Shown: piece after piece, positions 6,491 through 14,472 of the stretch
How positions within the stretch are numbered: the stretch's first letter is position 1
Layout: each line of letters begins with the position of its first letter
Source: a bacterium
GTDB taxonomy: Bacteria > Cyanobacteriota > Vampirovibrionia > Gastranaerophilales > Gastranaerophilaceae
Length of the DNA: 15,837 nt
Assembly: GCA_017444705.1 (NCBI GenBank)
Contig: JAFSWA010000069.1
Location: 1-15,837, forward strand
Direction of reading: 5' to 3'
Translations under genes and position numbers: made by a program
The notes under the pieces: model-generated
Database searches by the model: none
Told to the model about the DNA's origin: nothing
The model's input: the letters and a program-made list of their open reading frames with translations, nothing else

Positions 6491-7321
6491 TTACAGTGAA
6501 TTATAATATTGTTTAATCAAAAGTGCATCATCTTCGATATTAGGACTTTCACATACCAAAACCCCTTTTATATCAAATTCTTTCATTGCTTTTAAAAGGG
6601 ACTTGTAATTCATATCACTTTCATCAAGGTTAAGGTGTTTTCTTTCCCCTTTTTGAGTATATTCAATTCCCGCAAGATGAGCGTGAAAATTATCAAGAGC
6701 ATATTGTCCGATTTTTGAACCTATATTATCAAATATTTTGCAAAATTCATCGTAAGTATTGTATTCTCCGGCTGTTCTTGCATGAAGATGAGAAAAATCA
6801 ACACAAGGTAAAACAGTTTCAAATTCATTTGATAATCTGATAATTTCTTCCAAATCACCCCATTGAGTAGCCTTTCCCGTCGTTTCGGGTCTTATCCAAA
6901 CTTTTGCACCCTTTGTATTTTCACATATTTTTTCCATCGCATTTTTTACCGCAGAATAAACTGTTTCTTTATCTTTACCCATATAAAATGCCGCATGAAA
7001 AGTTATACTGTAAGCGTTAACCTGTGAAGCAACATCAACTGTCTCTATAATTCTCTGAATTGAAGCTTCTGTTTTTTCCGATTCGGGAGAATTCAGATTA
7101 ATATAAAACGGTGCATGTGCAGTTATTGCAAAATTTTTTTCTTTTGATTTATTTTTTACAATGGCTTTGTTTTCATCTGAAATTCTCACTCCATGAACAA
7201 ATTCCATCTCCATTCCGTCCAAATCCATTTCTGACAGAATATCAAAAGCTTCATTATAAGAACCTTTTGTTTTTAACGGCATGCCTGCTGTCACAAAATA
7301 TAATTTTTCCATTTCTTTCAT
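6491..7321 (-). CDS. Endonuclease IV-like TIM-barrel protein (AP endonuclease family 2)
   Basis: 276 residues. Metal-ligand positions of the endonuclease IV/xylose-isomerase-like barrel are visible in order: H69 (ITAHAPFYINL), H109 (ITFHAAFY), E146 (IRPETTG), D175 and H178 (CVDFSHLHAR), H213 (NFHAHL), H229 (ERKHLNLDE) and E258 (VCESPN). These fit the trinuclear zinc site that cuts DNA 5' to abasic sites. One departure: E. coli Nfo has Asp two residues before the last-but-one ligand His (DRH), and here it is Arg. The start at 7321 directly abuts the formyltransferase stop and has AAAAGG eight bases upstream; an in-frame ATG at 7312 is an alternative. The adjacent uracil-DNA glycosylase supports a repair role. 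A sugar isomerase of the same fold is the main alternative. Confidence 0.8.
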   Translation of the reverse strand: MKEMEKLYFVTAGMPLKTKGSYNEAFDILSEMDLDGMEMEFVHGVRISDENKAIVKNKSKEKNFAITAHAPFYINLNSPESEKTEASIQRIIETVDVASQVNAYSITFHAAFYMGKDKETVYSAVKNAMEKICENTKGAKVWIRPETTGKATQWGDLEEIIRLSNEFETVLPCVDFSHLHARTAGEYNTYDEFCKIFDNIGSKIGQYALDNFHAHLAGIEYTQKGERKHLNLDESDMNYKSLLKAMKEFDIKGVLVCESPNIEDDALLIKQYYNSL

Positions 7322-8254
7322 TTAACCGACCTTTTCTCCGATTTTTGGAGAGAATCTTTTAACAAAATCCAAACCGTCTGTAATCATAAATGTACTTAAA
7401 CGCAGCGATTTAATATGAATTATTCCGTCCAAACATTTTATTCCCAAGCCTTTTGTCAAATCTGCCACAACTCCGGGTTCAAGATTTGAAACAACTTTTT
7501 CAAATTCACATGACATAATATTCATTATCTGATGTTTATATATTGTTGATGCAAGGATAAACGGATTAAGAGAACGTATTTTCGCTTCAATATTTGCTCC
7601 TTTATCATTCCAATTTATAAAAGTTTCGTAAGAATTCGGTTTGAAATTAGGAGCTTTTATAAAATCACCCTCAGGCTGCGGATATCTTGGCAACTCGGAA
7701 GTTTCATATTTTTCAAGCACCGCTTCAACGGCATCAGCACAGGTATAATTCAGTTTATTAAACAATGTTCCCATTGTTTCATTTTGTTCAATTTTTACTT
7801 TTATTTGAAGAACCATATCCCCCGAATCATAATCTTCATTCATAAAATGAATCGTTACACCTGTATATTTTTCCTTATTACATATTACCGCACTATAAGG
7901 ATTTCCGCCTCTGTAATACGGCAAAATTGACGGATGACAGTTTAAAAACCCGTCTTTTGTTGTGTTTAAAAATTCTTTGGGCAGTTTTTTGTTAAAGGAA
8001 CAAACAATTCCTATATCTGCTTTTAGTTTTTTTACTTCTTTTAAAAATTTCCCGTCTTTTAAATTATCATAAGGTAAAAACGGTATATTAAAATGCTGTG
8101 CAAGTTTTTGCATCGTAATAAAAGTTTCATTGTTTTTATCAGGAGGTATAAGTCCGACGATATTTATTCCTTTATCCGTCAGTCTTTTAAACACAACTAA
8201 TGCCATATCAGGCATTCCTACAAATAAAATTCTTTTTTTATAATCGTTTCCCAA
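7322..8254 (-). CDS. fmt: Fmt-like formyltransferase (methionyl-tRNA formyltransferase family)
   Basis: 310 residues if started at TTG 8254, chosen because AGAGGT (8266-8261) lies six bases upstream and the protein then opens with KKRILFVGMPDMALVVFKRL, like the Fmt IVFxGTPxFA start. The frame continues upstream to an ATG at 8395, but that extension would read through a terminator hairpin and has no ribosome site. The N-terminal formyl-transfer domain has NCHPSILPYYRGGNP (N105, H107) and the DSGD motif ending at D146, the expected catalytic Asn-His-Asp. A C-terminal domain (from about residue 205, FINWNDKGANIEAKIRSLNP) matches the tRNA-binding domain of Fmt. The enzyme would transfer formyl from 10-formyl-THF to Met-tRNA. 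YRGGNP in place of the usual YRGAAP leaves a UDP-sugar formyltransferase as an alternative. It is the first gene of the repair operon. Confidence 0.78.
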   Translation of the reverse strand: MGNDYKKRILFVGMPDMALVVFKRLTDKGINIVGLIPPDKNNETFITMQKLAQHFNIPFLPYDNLKDGKFLKEVKKLKADIGIVCSFNKKLPKEFLNTTKDGFLNCHPSILPYYRGGNPYSAVICNKEKYTGVTIHFMNEDYDSGDMVLQIKVKIEQNETMGTLFNKLNYTCADAVEAVLEKYETSELPRYPQPEGDFIKAPNFKPNSYETFINWNDKGANIEAKIRSLNPFILASTIYKHQIMNIMSCEFEKVVSNLEPGVVADLTKGLGIKCLDGIIHIKSLRLSTFMITDGLDFVKRFSPKIGEKVG

Positions 8255-8260
8255 AGTTTT

Positions 8261-8266
8261 ACCTCT
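8261..8266 (-). promoter_or_regulatory. Ribosome binding site fixing the TTG start of the formyltransferase
   Basis: AGAGGT on the minus strand, six bases before TTG 8254. The same hexamer precedes the prepilin ATG, so it is a plausible site in this genome. Confidence 0.65.
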
Positions 8267-8287
8267 ACTAAAAAATACTATAAACAC

Positions 8288-8315
8288 AAAAAAAAAGCTA
8301 TGAATAATCATAGCT
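8288..8315 (-). terminator. Strong intrinsic terminator just upstream of the formyltransferase
   Basis: Minus strand: AGCTATGA (8315-8308), loop TTAT, TCATAGCT (8303-8296), then an unbroken run of nine T (8296-8288, the first being the last stem base). The plus strand has no T-run, so it acts on minus transcripts only. It lies about 170 bases past the tail-fibre-like gene and only 33 bases before the formyltransferase start. It either ends the former or acts as an attenuator for the latter. Confidence 0.85.
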
Positions 8316-8421
8316 GTAATTAGGGATATTTTTTTCTTATCTAAGGAGTACTTGTATATAATAGCCTTTTTTCGACAAAAAAAAATCATACGCAATAATG
8401 AATTATTTATGAAATTTTCAA

Positions 8422-8454
8422 CTAAAAGCAGTATTTACAAGTTCTTTTTGCCAT
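8422..8454 (-). CDS. Possible 10-codon leader ORF with a perfect Shine-Dalgarno
   Basis: AAGGAGGTG (8463-8455), an exact complement of the 16S 3' end, abuts an ATG at 8454 that opens a ten-codon frame (MAKRTCKYCF) ending in TAG. The spacing is too short for efficient initiation, so this may instead be a relic or an RNA element. It lies 31 bases past the tail-fibre-like gene stop and upstream of the terminator at 8288-8315. Confidence 0.22.
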   Translation of the reverse strand: MAKRTCKYCF

Positions 8455-8485
8455 CACCTCCTTAATTTGCTTTGTTATTATGATA

Positions 8486-10945
8486 TTAAGGTTCACAACC
8501 TAAAATTTCAAAAATTCCGGCGGAATATGATGAATAATCACTGTTTTGTGTAATTGTAGTTTCGTTTGCTCCTTTAAGTTTAATTATGTCTGCTATTAAC
8601 ATGTATCCATCAAAAACACTTGCCGAAATTACATCATTTTTACTTAACGGAAAACAAACTATACAAGGATATGTTTCGTTTGGAGTAAATGTTGTCCCGT
8701 TAATTGTAATACTGATAACTCTCGTTCCAAATCCTGTATATAATAAACAATCGTAAGGAATTGTATAATTACTGTTTGTTAAAGGAATATGAACTCTTGT
8801 CGTATAATCAGGCATTCCCCAACCAATAACAGAATTTTTTGTTGACTGCAAAATATTTGACATATCGGTATTCATTTTGTTTGTCAAAACAGAAACATCA
8901 GCCTTGCTTGCAAGAGCAGAAACATCAGCTTTACTGTCTAAGACAGATTTATCCGCTTTTTTGTCAATTATCCCGTAAATTTCACCCATCGGAATGGTAA
9001 AATCACTGTCAGAAAGCGTATAATAAGGTGCGTAGCCGTATTCATTATACATATTGTTAATTCTTTGACGATAAGCGTCGTAAACGACTTTTGAACCGGT
9101 TTTACTCAATACATAAGGAATATAAAGAGCGGGAAAATACGCTAATTGCCCGTTTACATATACATCAATCCCGCTTAAATCTATACTTCCGCTTGTAAGC
9201 GACTGTAAAGGTGTTCCCGTCACGTTTCTTATTCCTAATGAAACATCATAATTTCCGCTCGGCATTTTAGTTGAGTTTGTTTGCGGGGAAGATGTGCCGT
9301 TTATAATTACCTCATATTTTGTACCGTCATAACTGATTTTCCCTGATATATTCGGAGAATAAGAAAAAGACGGAGCGAATGTCGTTGTTCCGTATGAGGT
9401 AAATATTAAAGCCTGTATTGTATTATCTGTGTTTTTTCTTATTACAATTTCCGCACCGTTTGAGATATAAAAATCGGCAATAACTTCTGTATTTGCTGAT
9501 ATTCCGACTTGAATATTTGAAAAATTAATATCAAAAATACCCGTATCATCAATAGCAAAGGCATTTGACTTTATAATATAATCACCTGTTGTAAATCCGC
9601 TTGCAATACCGTTTGTTATCGTTAAATTTGTACCGATTTGAGTATAATCATTAGCCTTTATCGTATCAATTCCCGTTTGATTACCCAAAATTACAGGAAT
9701 ATTATTTGAAATTAAAGAAAAATATTTTAAATCATATTCTATATTTGCATCATTTCTTATTCCGATAATAGTTTGAGTGCTGTTATTTAAGTCATAATCC
9801 CCTGAATATGTATGAGTAGCAACCGTAAATGCAGTTTGAGTTACTTCTTTGTACCCAAAATTGAAATTTTCACCTGTCCTTGCAAAGTAAAAATCATAAG
9901 TTTTCCCCTCTTCCAATATTATATTTTCGGAAAAACCAACGCTTGTCTTTGTACCGCTCACATCTAAAAACATTCTCGGAGCTAATGACGAACCGTTTAA
10001 ATACAGTGAAAAATTATTTGAATCGTTTACTTGTGAACTTAAAATATATCCGCCTGTTGTGCTTGCGGATTTAAAATAAAATCTTCCGGAAAATTTCCAA
10101 TTTTTTGAACCTGCCAAATTATAAGCTACTGTTGCATATTTTGATGAACTTGTATTTGATAAAATCCCGTTATCACTTAATGTAGGGGCATTCGGGGAAG
10201 ATGTCAACACAAAATCCGCATCACTAAAAGTCGAATGAGCGTAATATGTAACATCCTCTAAGCCCTCAGTGTCAGTCAACAATTCGCCTGCATCAAGACA
10301 GAATTTCGAAGAGGGTATTGTGATGTCGTATGTACCGATTATCGCATTATCAACTGCCGTTGAAATTGCATTATCGGTCTGGGTTTTTGTATAGGCATCT
10401 GTAATCCCGTAACCACCCAGAGTTGTTGCTTTGTCAGCTTTTCCGCTTATGCTTTGATGTTGAGTTAAAAACCCTGAGTCATTTGTTAAATCACTTGTTT
10501 TTGTAGGAATTGCAGGTTTATTTGATAAATCGTTGTAACTGCCCGAAGTCGCCACTGTTGCAAAATTCGGTTTATTCGTAACATCATTCCAAGAAACACC
10601 TGCAAGAAATCCGCTGTCATTTGTTAATTCGCTCGTTTTTGCTGGAATATACGGTTTATTTGATAAGTCGTTATAATTACCCGTTGTTGCAACAGTTGAA
10701 AGACTTGACCTGTTTGCTTTTTTTGCAATTTCAATATCCTGTGCCGAATCTTTATCCGATAATAATGTTACTAAGTTATTGTGTGCTGCGGAATCATTAT
10801 TATGATTTTCAAGAAATTTGTCGAGTATTTCAACATGCTCCATTTTTCCTTTGTAACTTACTGTTGTAATTTTTGGGGTAAAATCTTCCGTAATTTCCGT
10901 ACATAAAACTTTAATCGGTTCTTCATTTTCATTTTGTATAGTCAT
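8486..10945 (-). CDS. Tail-fibre-like surface or phage-derived repeat protein
   Basis: 819 residues; the ATG at 10945 has GAGGAGG upstream. Residues 81-114 and 127-160 are two near-identical repeats containing YNDLSNKP, then IP-KTS-LTNDSGFL, a motif familiar from phage tail fibres and collar proteins. LGGYGITDAYTKTQTDNAI (176-194) is another common tail-fibre segment. Residues about 208-412 and 413-605 are two beta-rich, Ser/Thr/Asn-rich modules resembling LamG-type jelly rolls, likely carbohydrate-binding. Residues 663-692 hold three 10-residue KAD-S-L repeats that probably trimerise, followed by a 125-residue C-terminal tip. There is no signal peptide or membrane anchor. No other phage structural genes are in the window, so this is a stand-alone fibre: a prophage remnant, a receptor-binding part used by an injection device, or a cell-surface protein exported by an unknown route. 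Confidence 0.8.
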   Translation of the reverse strand: MTIQNENEEPIKVLCTEITEDFTPKITTVSYKGKMEHVEILDKFLENHNNDSAAHNNLVTLLSDKDSAQDIEIAKKANRSSLSTVATTGNYNDLSNKPYIPAKTSELTNDSGFLAGVSWNDVTNKPNFATVATSGSYNDLSNKPAIPTKTSDLTNDSGFLTQHQSISGKADKATTLGGYGITDAYTKTQTDNAISTAVDNAIIGTYDITIPSSKFCLDAGELLTDTEGLEDVTYYAHSTFSDADFVLTSSPNAPTLSDNGILSNTSSSKYATVAYNLAGSKNWKFSGRFYFKSASTTGGYILSSQVNDSNNFSLYLNGSSLAPRMFLDVSGTKTSVGFSENIILEEGKTYDFYFARTGENFNFGYKEVTQTAFTVATHTYSGDYDLNNSTQTIIGIRNDANIEYDLKYFSLISNNIPVILGNQTGIDTIKANDYTQIGTNLTITNGIASGFTTGDYIIKSNAFAIDDTGIFDINFSNIQVGISANTEVIADFYISNGAEIVIRKNTDNTIQALIFTSYGTTTFAPSFSYSPNISGKISYDGTKYEVIINGTSSPQTNSTKMPSGNYDVSLGIRNVTGTPLQSLTSGSIDLSGIDVYVNGQLAYFPALYIPYVLSKTGSKVVYDAYRQRINNMYNEYGYAPYYTLSDSDFTIPMGEIYGIIDKKADKSVLDSKADVSALASKADVSVLTNKMNTDMSNILQSTKNSVIGWGMPDYTTRVHIPLTNSNYTIPYDCLLYTGFGTRVISITINGTTFTPNETYPCIVCFPLSKNDVISASVFDGYMLIADIIKLKGANETTITQNSDYSSYSAGIFEILGCEP
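10466..10705 (-). repeat. Tandem tail-fibre motif repeats within the 819-residue gene
   Basis: Two copies, 10604-10705 (residues 81-114) and 10466-10567 (residues 127-160), offset by 138 bases. They share VATxGxYNDLSNKP and LTNDSGFL. The DNA copies differ mostly at third positions, so they are not a recent duplication. Confidence 0.8.
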
Positions 10946-11157
10946 CTTTTCCTCCTCTTTTCTATTTTCAGTATTAAAGATTTTTTTAAATTTTTACAAG
11001 ATGTTGTTTAACATTCTTCAAAAAAATTTACATAAAGATTTTTTAAAGTTTAAAAATAACATTTGAAGTTTTTTTATTTCAAATATTGGTTTTCTTTTAT
11101 CTTTCGTTTTTAAATTATCTTGTTTCTGTTAAAATAAATTTTGAGGATATTTTTGTA

Positions 11158-12513
11158 ATGAAAAATATAATTGCAAAGGAAAGAATCACCCTTTTTCTAA
11201 TAATAGCAAGTATAGTTACTTTTTTGATAATTTTCCAAAATTATTTTGATACTTTTTGGGCAACTATGACTATTATGACATTTATGATACTGTATATTTC
11301 TTATGCCCAACTTGCTTATACTCATAAAATAAGAAGATATCGTAACAGAAACCTTGACAATCCTATTTATAAACCTTTTGTTTCCGTTTTAATTCCCGCA
11401 CATAATGAAGAAGCCGTTATTGAAAAAACAATAGAAAATGTTTTCAAAAATGATTACGAAAAATTTGAAGTTATTGTTATAGATGACCGAAGTGAAGACA
11501 AAACTGCGGAAATTTTAAAAAACTTAGAAAATAAATACAAAAATTTGAAAATAATGTTTCGGGAAAAAGATTCTTTTCCCGGAAAATCCGCTGTTTTAAA
11601 TGATGCTATAAAAATAGCTGTCGGTGATGCAATTTTAGTTTTGGATGCAGATGCAAAAATTGATTCCGATTTTATATCAAAACTCGTTCCGCAGCTTGAA
11701 GGTCGTGATATTGGTGCTGTTCAGGCAAGAAAAGTTATAATTAATAAAGATGAAAATTTGCTTACGAAATGCCAATATAATGAAATGATTTTAGATACTC
11801 ATTTTCAGCTTGGCAAAGATTCTGTCAAAGGTGCGGTGGAATTAAGAGGAAATGGAGAATTAATCAAGAAAACAGCCTTAGATGATGTTAAAGGATGGAA
11901 TAATTACACAATAACGGATGACCTTGATTTATCAACAAAACTTCATATAAACGGATGGGATATTTGTTTTTGTCCTGAGGTTTGTGTTTATGAAGAAGCA
12001 ATTACAAAATTTTTGCCGCTTTTAAGACAACGCCGTCGCTGGTTTGAAGGCTCTGTCAGAAGATACCTTGAATATTTTACACAAGTTATTTTTTCGGAAA
12101 AAATGTCACTTCGTGTAAGTTTGGATATGATGGCTTACCTTACGGAATTAATTCTTCCTGTTTGGCTTATTATAGAACCGATTATTCAGGCATACAGATG
12201 GACAAAAGGTTATGATAACTGTGTTTTATTCTCTATTGCTTTATCCTTTGGTATGGCTATGTTTTTTACGGTAAATTTAATTCACAGTTTAAAAAGAATT
12301 AATAATTATTCTTTTAAAGAATCTTTTATTCAATCTTTAATAACAGGTATATATATGCTTATTGTTTGGTTTCCTACCGCATTTTTTATTGTTTTGAAAA
12401 TTATTTTTATGAAAAAAACAATGGATTGGGGAAAAACAGAACATGGCTTTGCAAAAGAAAATATTTTTGATACAAATATAAAAGAAGATAATTTAACAAA
12501 AGAAAGGAATTAA
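11158..12513 (+). CDS. Membrane-bound family 2 glycosyltransferase
   Basis: 451 residues from ATG 11158 (GAGGAT is 11 bases upstream); an upstream in-frame start at 11086 would add 24 residues but has no ribosome site. Two membrane helices (about 9-29 and 35-53) precede a cytoplasmic GT-A domain: FVSVLIPAHNEE (74-85), VIDDRSED (107-114), LDADAKID (162-169) with the metal-binding DxD, LRGNGELI (229-236), TDDLDLS (253-259) and the processive-synthase signature QRRRW (291-295). Two to four C-terminal helices follow, then the MDWGKTEHGF tail. This is the layout of PgaC/IcaA- and BcsA-like synthases that polymerise and export a polysaccharide. The sugar cannot be told from sequence. It is followed at three bases by yidC and diverges from the tail-fibre gene; no polysaccharide-export partners are visible. 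Confidence 0.9.
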   Translation: MKNIIAKERITLFLIIASIVTFLIIFQNYFDTFWATMTIMTFMILYISYAQLAYTHKIRRYRNRNLDNPIYKPFVSVLIPAHNEEAVIEKTIENVFKNDYEKFEVIVIDDRSEDKTAEILKNLENKYKNLKIMFREKDSFPGKSAVLNDAIKIAVGDAILVLDADAKIDSDFISKLVPQLEGRDIGAVQARKVIINKDENLLTKCQYNEMILDTHFQLGKDSVKGAVELRGNGELIKKTALDDVKGWNNYTITDDLDLSTKLHINGWDICFCPEVCVYEEAITKFLPLLRQRRRWFEGSVRRYLEYFTQVIFSEKMSLRVSLDMMAYLTELILPVWLIIEPIIQAYRWTKGYDNCVLFSIALSFGMAMFFTVNLIHSLKRINNYSFKESFIQSLITGIYMLIVWFPTAFFIVLKIIFMKKTMDWGKTEHGFAKENIFDTNIKEDNLTKERN

Positions 12514-12516
12514 TAA

Positions 12517-13647
12517 GTGGATTTTATAACATTAACAATAGAATTTTTGAAATTTTTAAGTAATTTATTCGGCGGAAATCTCGGAATAGGAATTATTCTT
12601 TTAACTATAATTGTCAGAATGGCTATGTGGTCATTGAGCTTTTCTCAACAAAAATCAATGAGAGAAATGCAAAGATTTCAACCTGAAATGAAACGTATTC
12701 AAGACCGTTTTAAATCCGACCCTCAAAGAATGCAGCAAGAAATGATGACTTTTTATAAAAAGCATAATTTCAATCCTATGGGCGGATGTCTGCCTTTATT
12801 TATTCAAATGCCTATTTTCATTTTGTTATATTCGGCTTTGATTAGCCCTCAATTTATTTCTCTTGTGAACGGACAGGATTCTCATTTTCTGTTCATAAAC
12901 AGACTTGATACAACTCTTAAAGGCACAACCGGTCAGTCAAATGACGGTGTTTTTGAAATTGGCGGAAAAAACGATATTTTTGTAATTAATAAAGATAAAG
13001 TTAATATAACTTTAATTGACGGAAATGAAATTGAAAACGTAAAAACAAACTCTAAAAAAGCTCTTGTTGTTATGGGTGAAATTGAACCGGGTCAAGATAT
13101 AGATTTCAAAATAAGTCTTGATAATTTAGAAGGTTTGAAATTTGCACAACTGGAAAAAGTTAAATCAGCCAAGGTTTCTATCTCTGACAGAACGACAAGA
13201 GAAATTGAAGAAGTTGAATTTCAAAGAGATGGCGATATATTAAAAGCTTCCGTTCCGACAAAAACTTCTTCTAACGGATTTCATTTAGACGTACTTCTAT
13301 TAATTGTAATTTTTGGTTTGACAATGTTTTTCTCTCAAAAGTTTATGATGTCAACTCAAAAAAACAAAGATATAGACCCTCAACAAGCAGCGATGCAAAA
13401 AATGATGGGTTTTACGATGCCTATTATGTTAACAGGTACTTTTTTCTTTATTCCTATTCCGGCAGGTGTTTTATTATATCTTGTAGTAAGCAATATTTTC
13501 CAAGTCGGACAAACTGTTATTATTAATAAACAACTTGATAAAGAAGAAGAAATGAAAAAAAACAATATTAATAATGATGATATAATTGATGCAAAAAAAG
13601 TTGAAGTAAAAGATGTAAAAACAATTGACGGTAAAGAAATAAAATAA
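12517..13647 (+). CDS. yidC: Membrane protein insertase YidC/Oxa1
   Basis: 376 residues starting at GTG, with AAAGGA some 9 bases upstream. YidC inserts and folds inner-membrane proteins, alone or with SecYEG. The five-helix core is visible: helix 1 (about 20-40) with the conserved groove Arg34; the charged cytoplasmic hairpin (41-88) rich in Met and Gln; NPMGGCLPLFIQMPIF and helix 2 (86-110); helix 3 (257-275); and the paired helices 4-5 (297-337) with FFIPIPAGVLLYLVVSN. Between helices 2 and 3 lies a 145-residue insertion (about 112-255) predicted to be beta-rich and outside the membrane. The E. coli periplasmic domain sits earlier, before the core. As far as I recall, cyanobacterial YidC proteins carry their insertion at this same place. 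The charged Lys/Asp/Ile-rich C-terminal tail may bind ribosomes. Confidence 0.95.
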   Translation: MDFITLTIEFLKFLSNLFGGNLGIGIILLTIIVRMAMWSLSFSQQKSMREMQRFQPEMKRIQDRFKSDPQRMQQEMMTFYKKHNFNPMGGCLPLFIQMPIFILLYSALISPQFISLVNGQDSHFLFINRLDTTLKGTTGQSNDGVFEIGGKNDIFVINKDKVNITLIDGNEIENVKTNSKKALVVMGEIEPGQDIDFKISLDNLEGLKFAQLEKVKSAKVSISDRTTREIEEVEFQRDGDILKASVPTKTSSNGFHLDVLLLIVIFGLTMFFSQKFMMSTQKNKDIDPQQAAMQKMMGFTMPIMLTGTFFFIPIPAGVLLYLVVSNIFQVGQTVIINKQLDKEEEMKKNNINNDDIIDAKKVEVKDVKTIDGKEIK

Positions 13648-13688
13648 ATTTTTTTCAATTAAAATTCAATTTATAGGCAATTTTTTTT

Positions 13689-14471
13689 ATGTTAATATTT
13701 TACTTAGATATGGACATAAAAAATATAAATAATTTTAATAGTCTGTATGGTAAATCAAATACCGCTTTTAGAAATTTTTCTTCTAATTTTGAAGTTCTAA
13801 AAAAATATAATTTTTGTGAAAAAAATAAATTAGAAGAAAATGGCGGAAAAGTAAAAGTCGGTGTTATTTCTGTTGCTACTCTTGCAACATTAGGTGTTTT
13901 ATATTCAATTACAAAAAAAAGAGGATTAAATCCTTTTAAAAATTTCAACATGTTTAAGCAAAATATCGAACCTATGGATATGCTTAAAATAACAGGAGTT
14001 ACAGTTCCTGTTTCTTTGGCAACAGGTATTATTTTAGATAAAAATAAAGAAAACATAAAACCTAAAATCAGAGAAAGTATTTCTCAAATGGTTGGAAATC
14101 TTTTAATTCCTATTACTTTGATAGATAAAGCATGTAAATTCAAAGATTCTCTGAAAGGAAAAACTTTTACTAACCCTATAATGAAAGGATTAGCAAAAAC
14201 ACATAAAGCAATTTATGTTGCAGTTACTTTAACCGGCGGTTTAATGATAGGTAATAAAGTTGCAAATACAATAAATTCAATTATTTTTCCCGAACATAAA
14301 CAAAGACCTTTGAAATCAAAAGATTTTGCTGTTCATTTTGACGATTTATGTTTTGCTACATCTTTAATTTTTAAAGAAAATCAACTCGGAAAATTTGCAA
14401 GCAGATTAATTCCGGCTACACTTCTTGTTAGTGCTTATGAAACCGGTACAAAAACAAAAAAAGAAGAATAA
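13689..14471 (+). CDS. Hypothetical membrane protein
   Basis: 260 residues from ATG 13689; an in-frame ATG at 13710 (giving MDIKNINNFNSLY) is equally possible, and neither has a good ribosome site. The N-terminal 50 residues are Asn/Lys/Phe-rich and soluble. Hydrophobic segments follow at about 57-76 (VGVISVATLATLGVLYSI), 98-116 (ITGVTVPVSLATGIIL), 135-147, 174-195 (IYVAVTLTGGLMIGNKVANT) and 240-252, so three to five helices. No catalytic or transport motif is seen and I do not recognise the family. It lies between yidC (41 bases) and the ComF-like gene (one base), in one probable operon; a role in the envelope is the only inference. Confidence 0.75.
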   Translation: MLIFYLDMDIKNINNFNSLYGKSNTAFRNFSSNFEVLKKYNFCEKNKLEENGGKVKVGVISVATLATLGVLYSITKKRGLNPFKNFNMFKQNIEPMDMLKITGVTVPVSLATGIILDKNKENIKPKIRESISQMVGNLLIPITLIDKACKFKDSLKGKTFTNPIMKGLAKTHKAIYVAVTLTGGLMIGNKVANTINSIIFPEHKQRPLKSKDFAVHFDDLCFATSLIFKENQLGKFASRLIPATLLVSAYETGTKTKKEE

Positions 14472-14472
14472 A

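Noticed and set aside
8255..8395. N-terminal extension of the formyltransferase to ATG 8395
   Set aside because: It would encode a hydrophobic, Lys/Phe-rich tail not found in the family and would read through the terminator hairpin and T9 run; the TTG at 8254 has a good ribosome site and family-matching N-terminus.
8455..8463. CACCTCCTT on the plus strand as the 3' end of a 16S rRNA gene
   Set aside because: Only the anti-SD core matches; the flanking sequence lacks the conserved 16S end. It is better read as a minus-strand SD.
11041..11092. ATTTGAA/TTCAAAT hairpin upstream of the glycosyltransferase
   Set aside because: Seven A/T-rich pairs around a T-run loop are expected often by chance at this composition, with no terminator-like tail.
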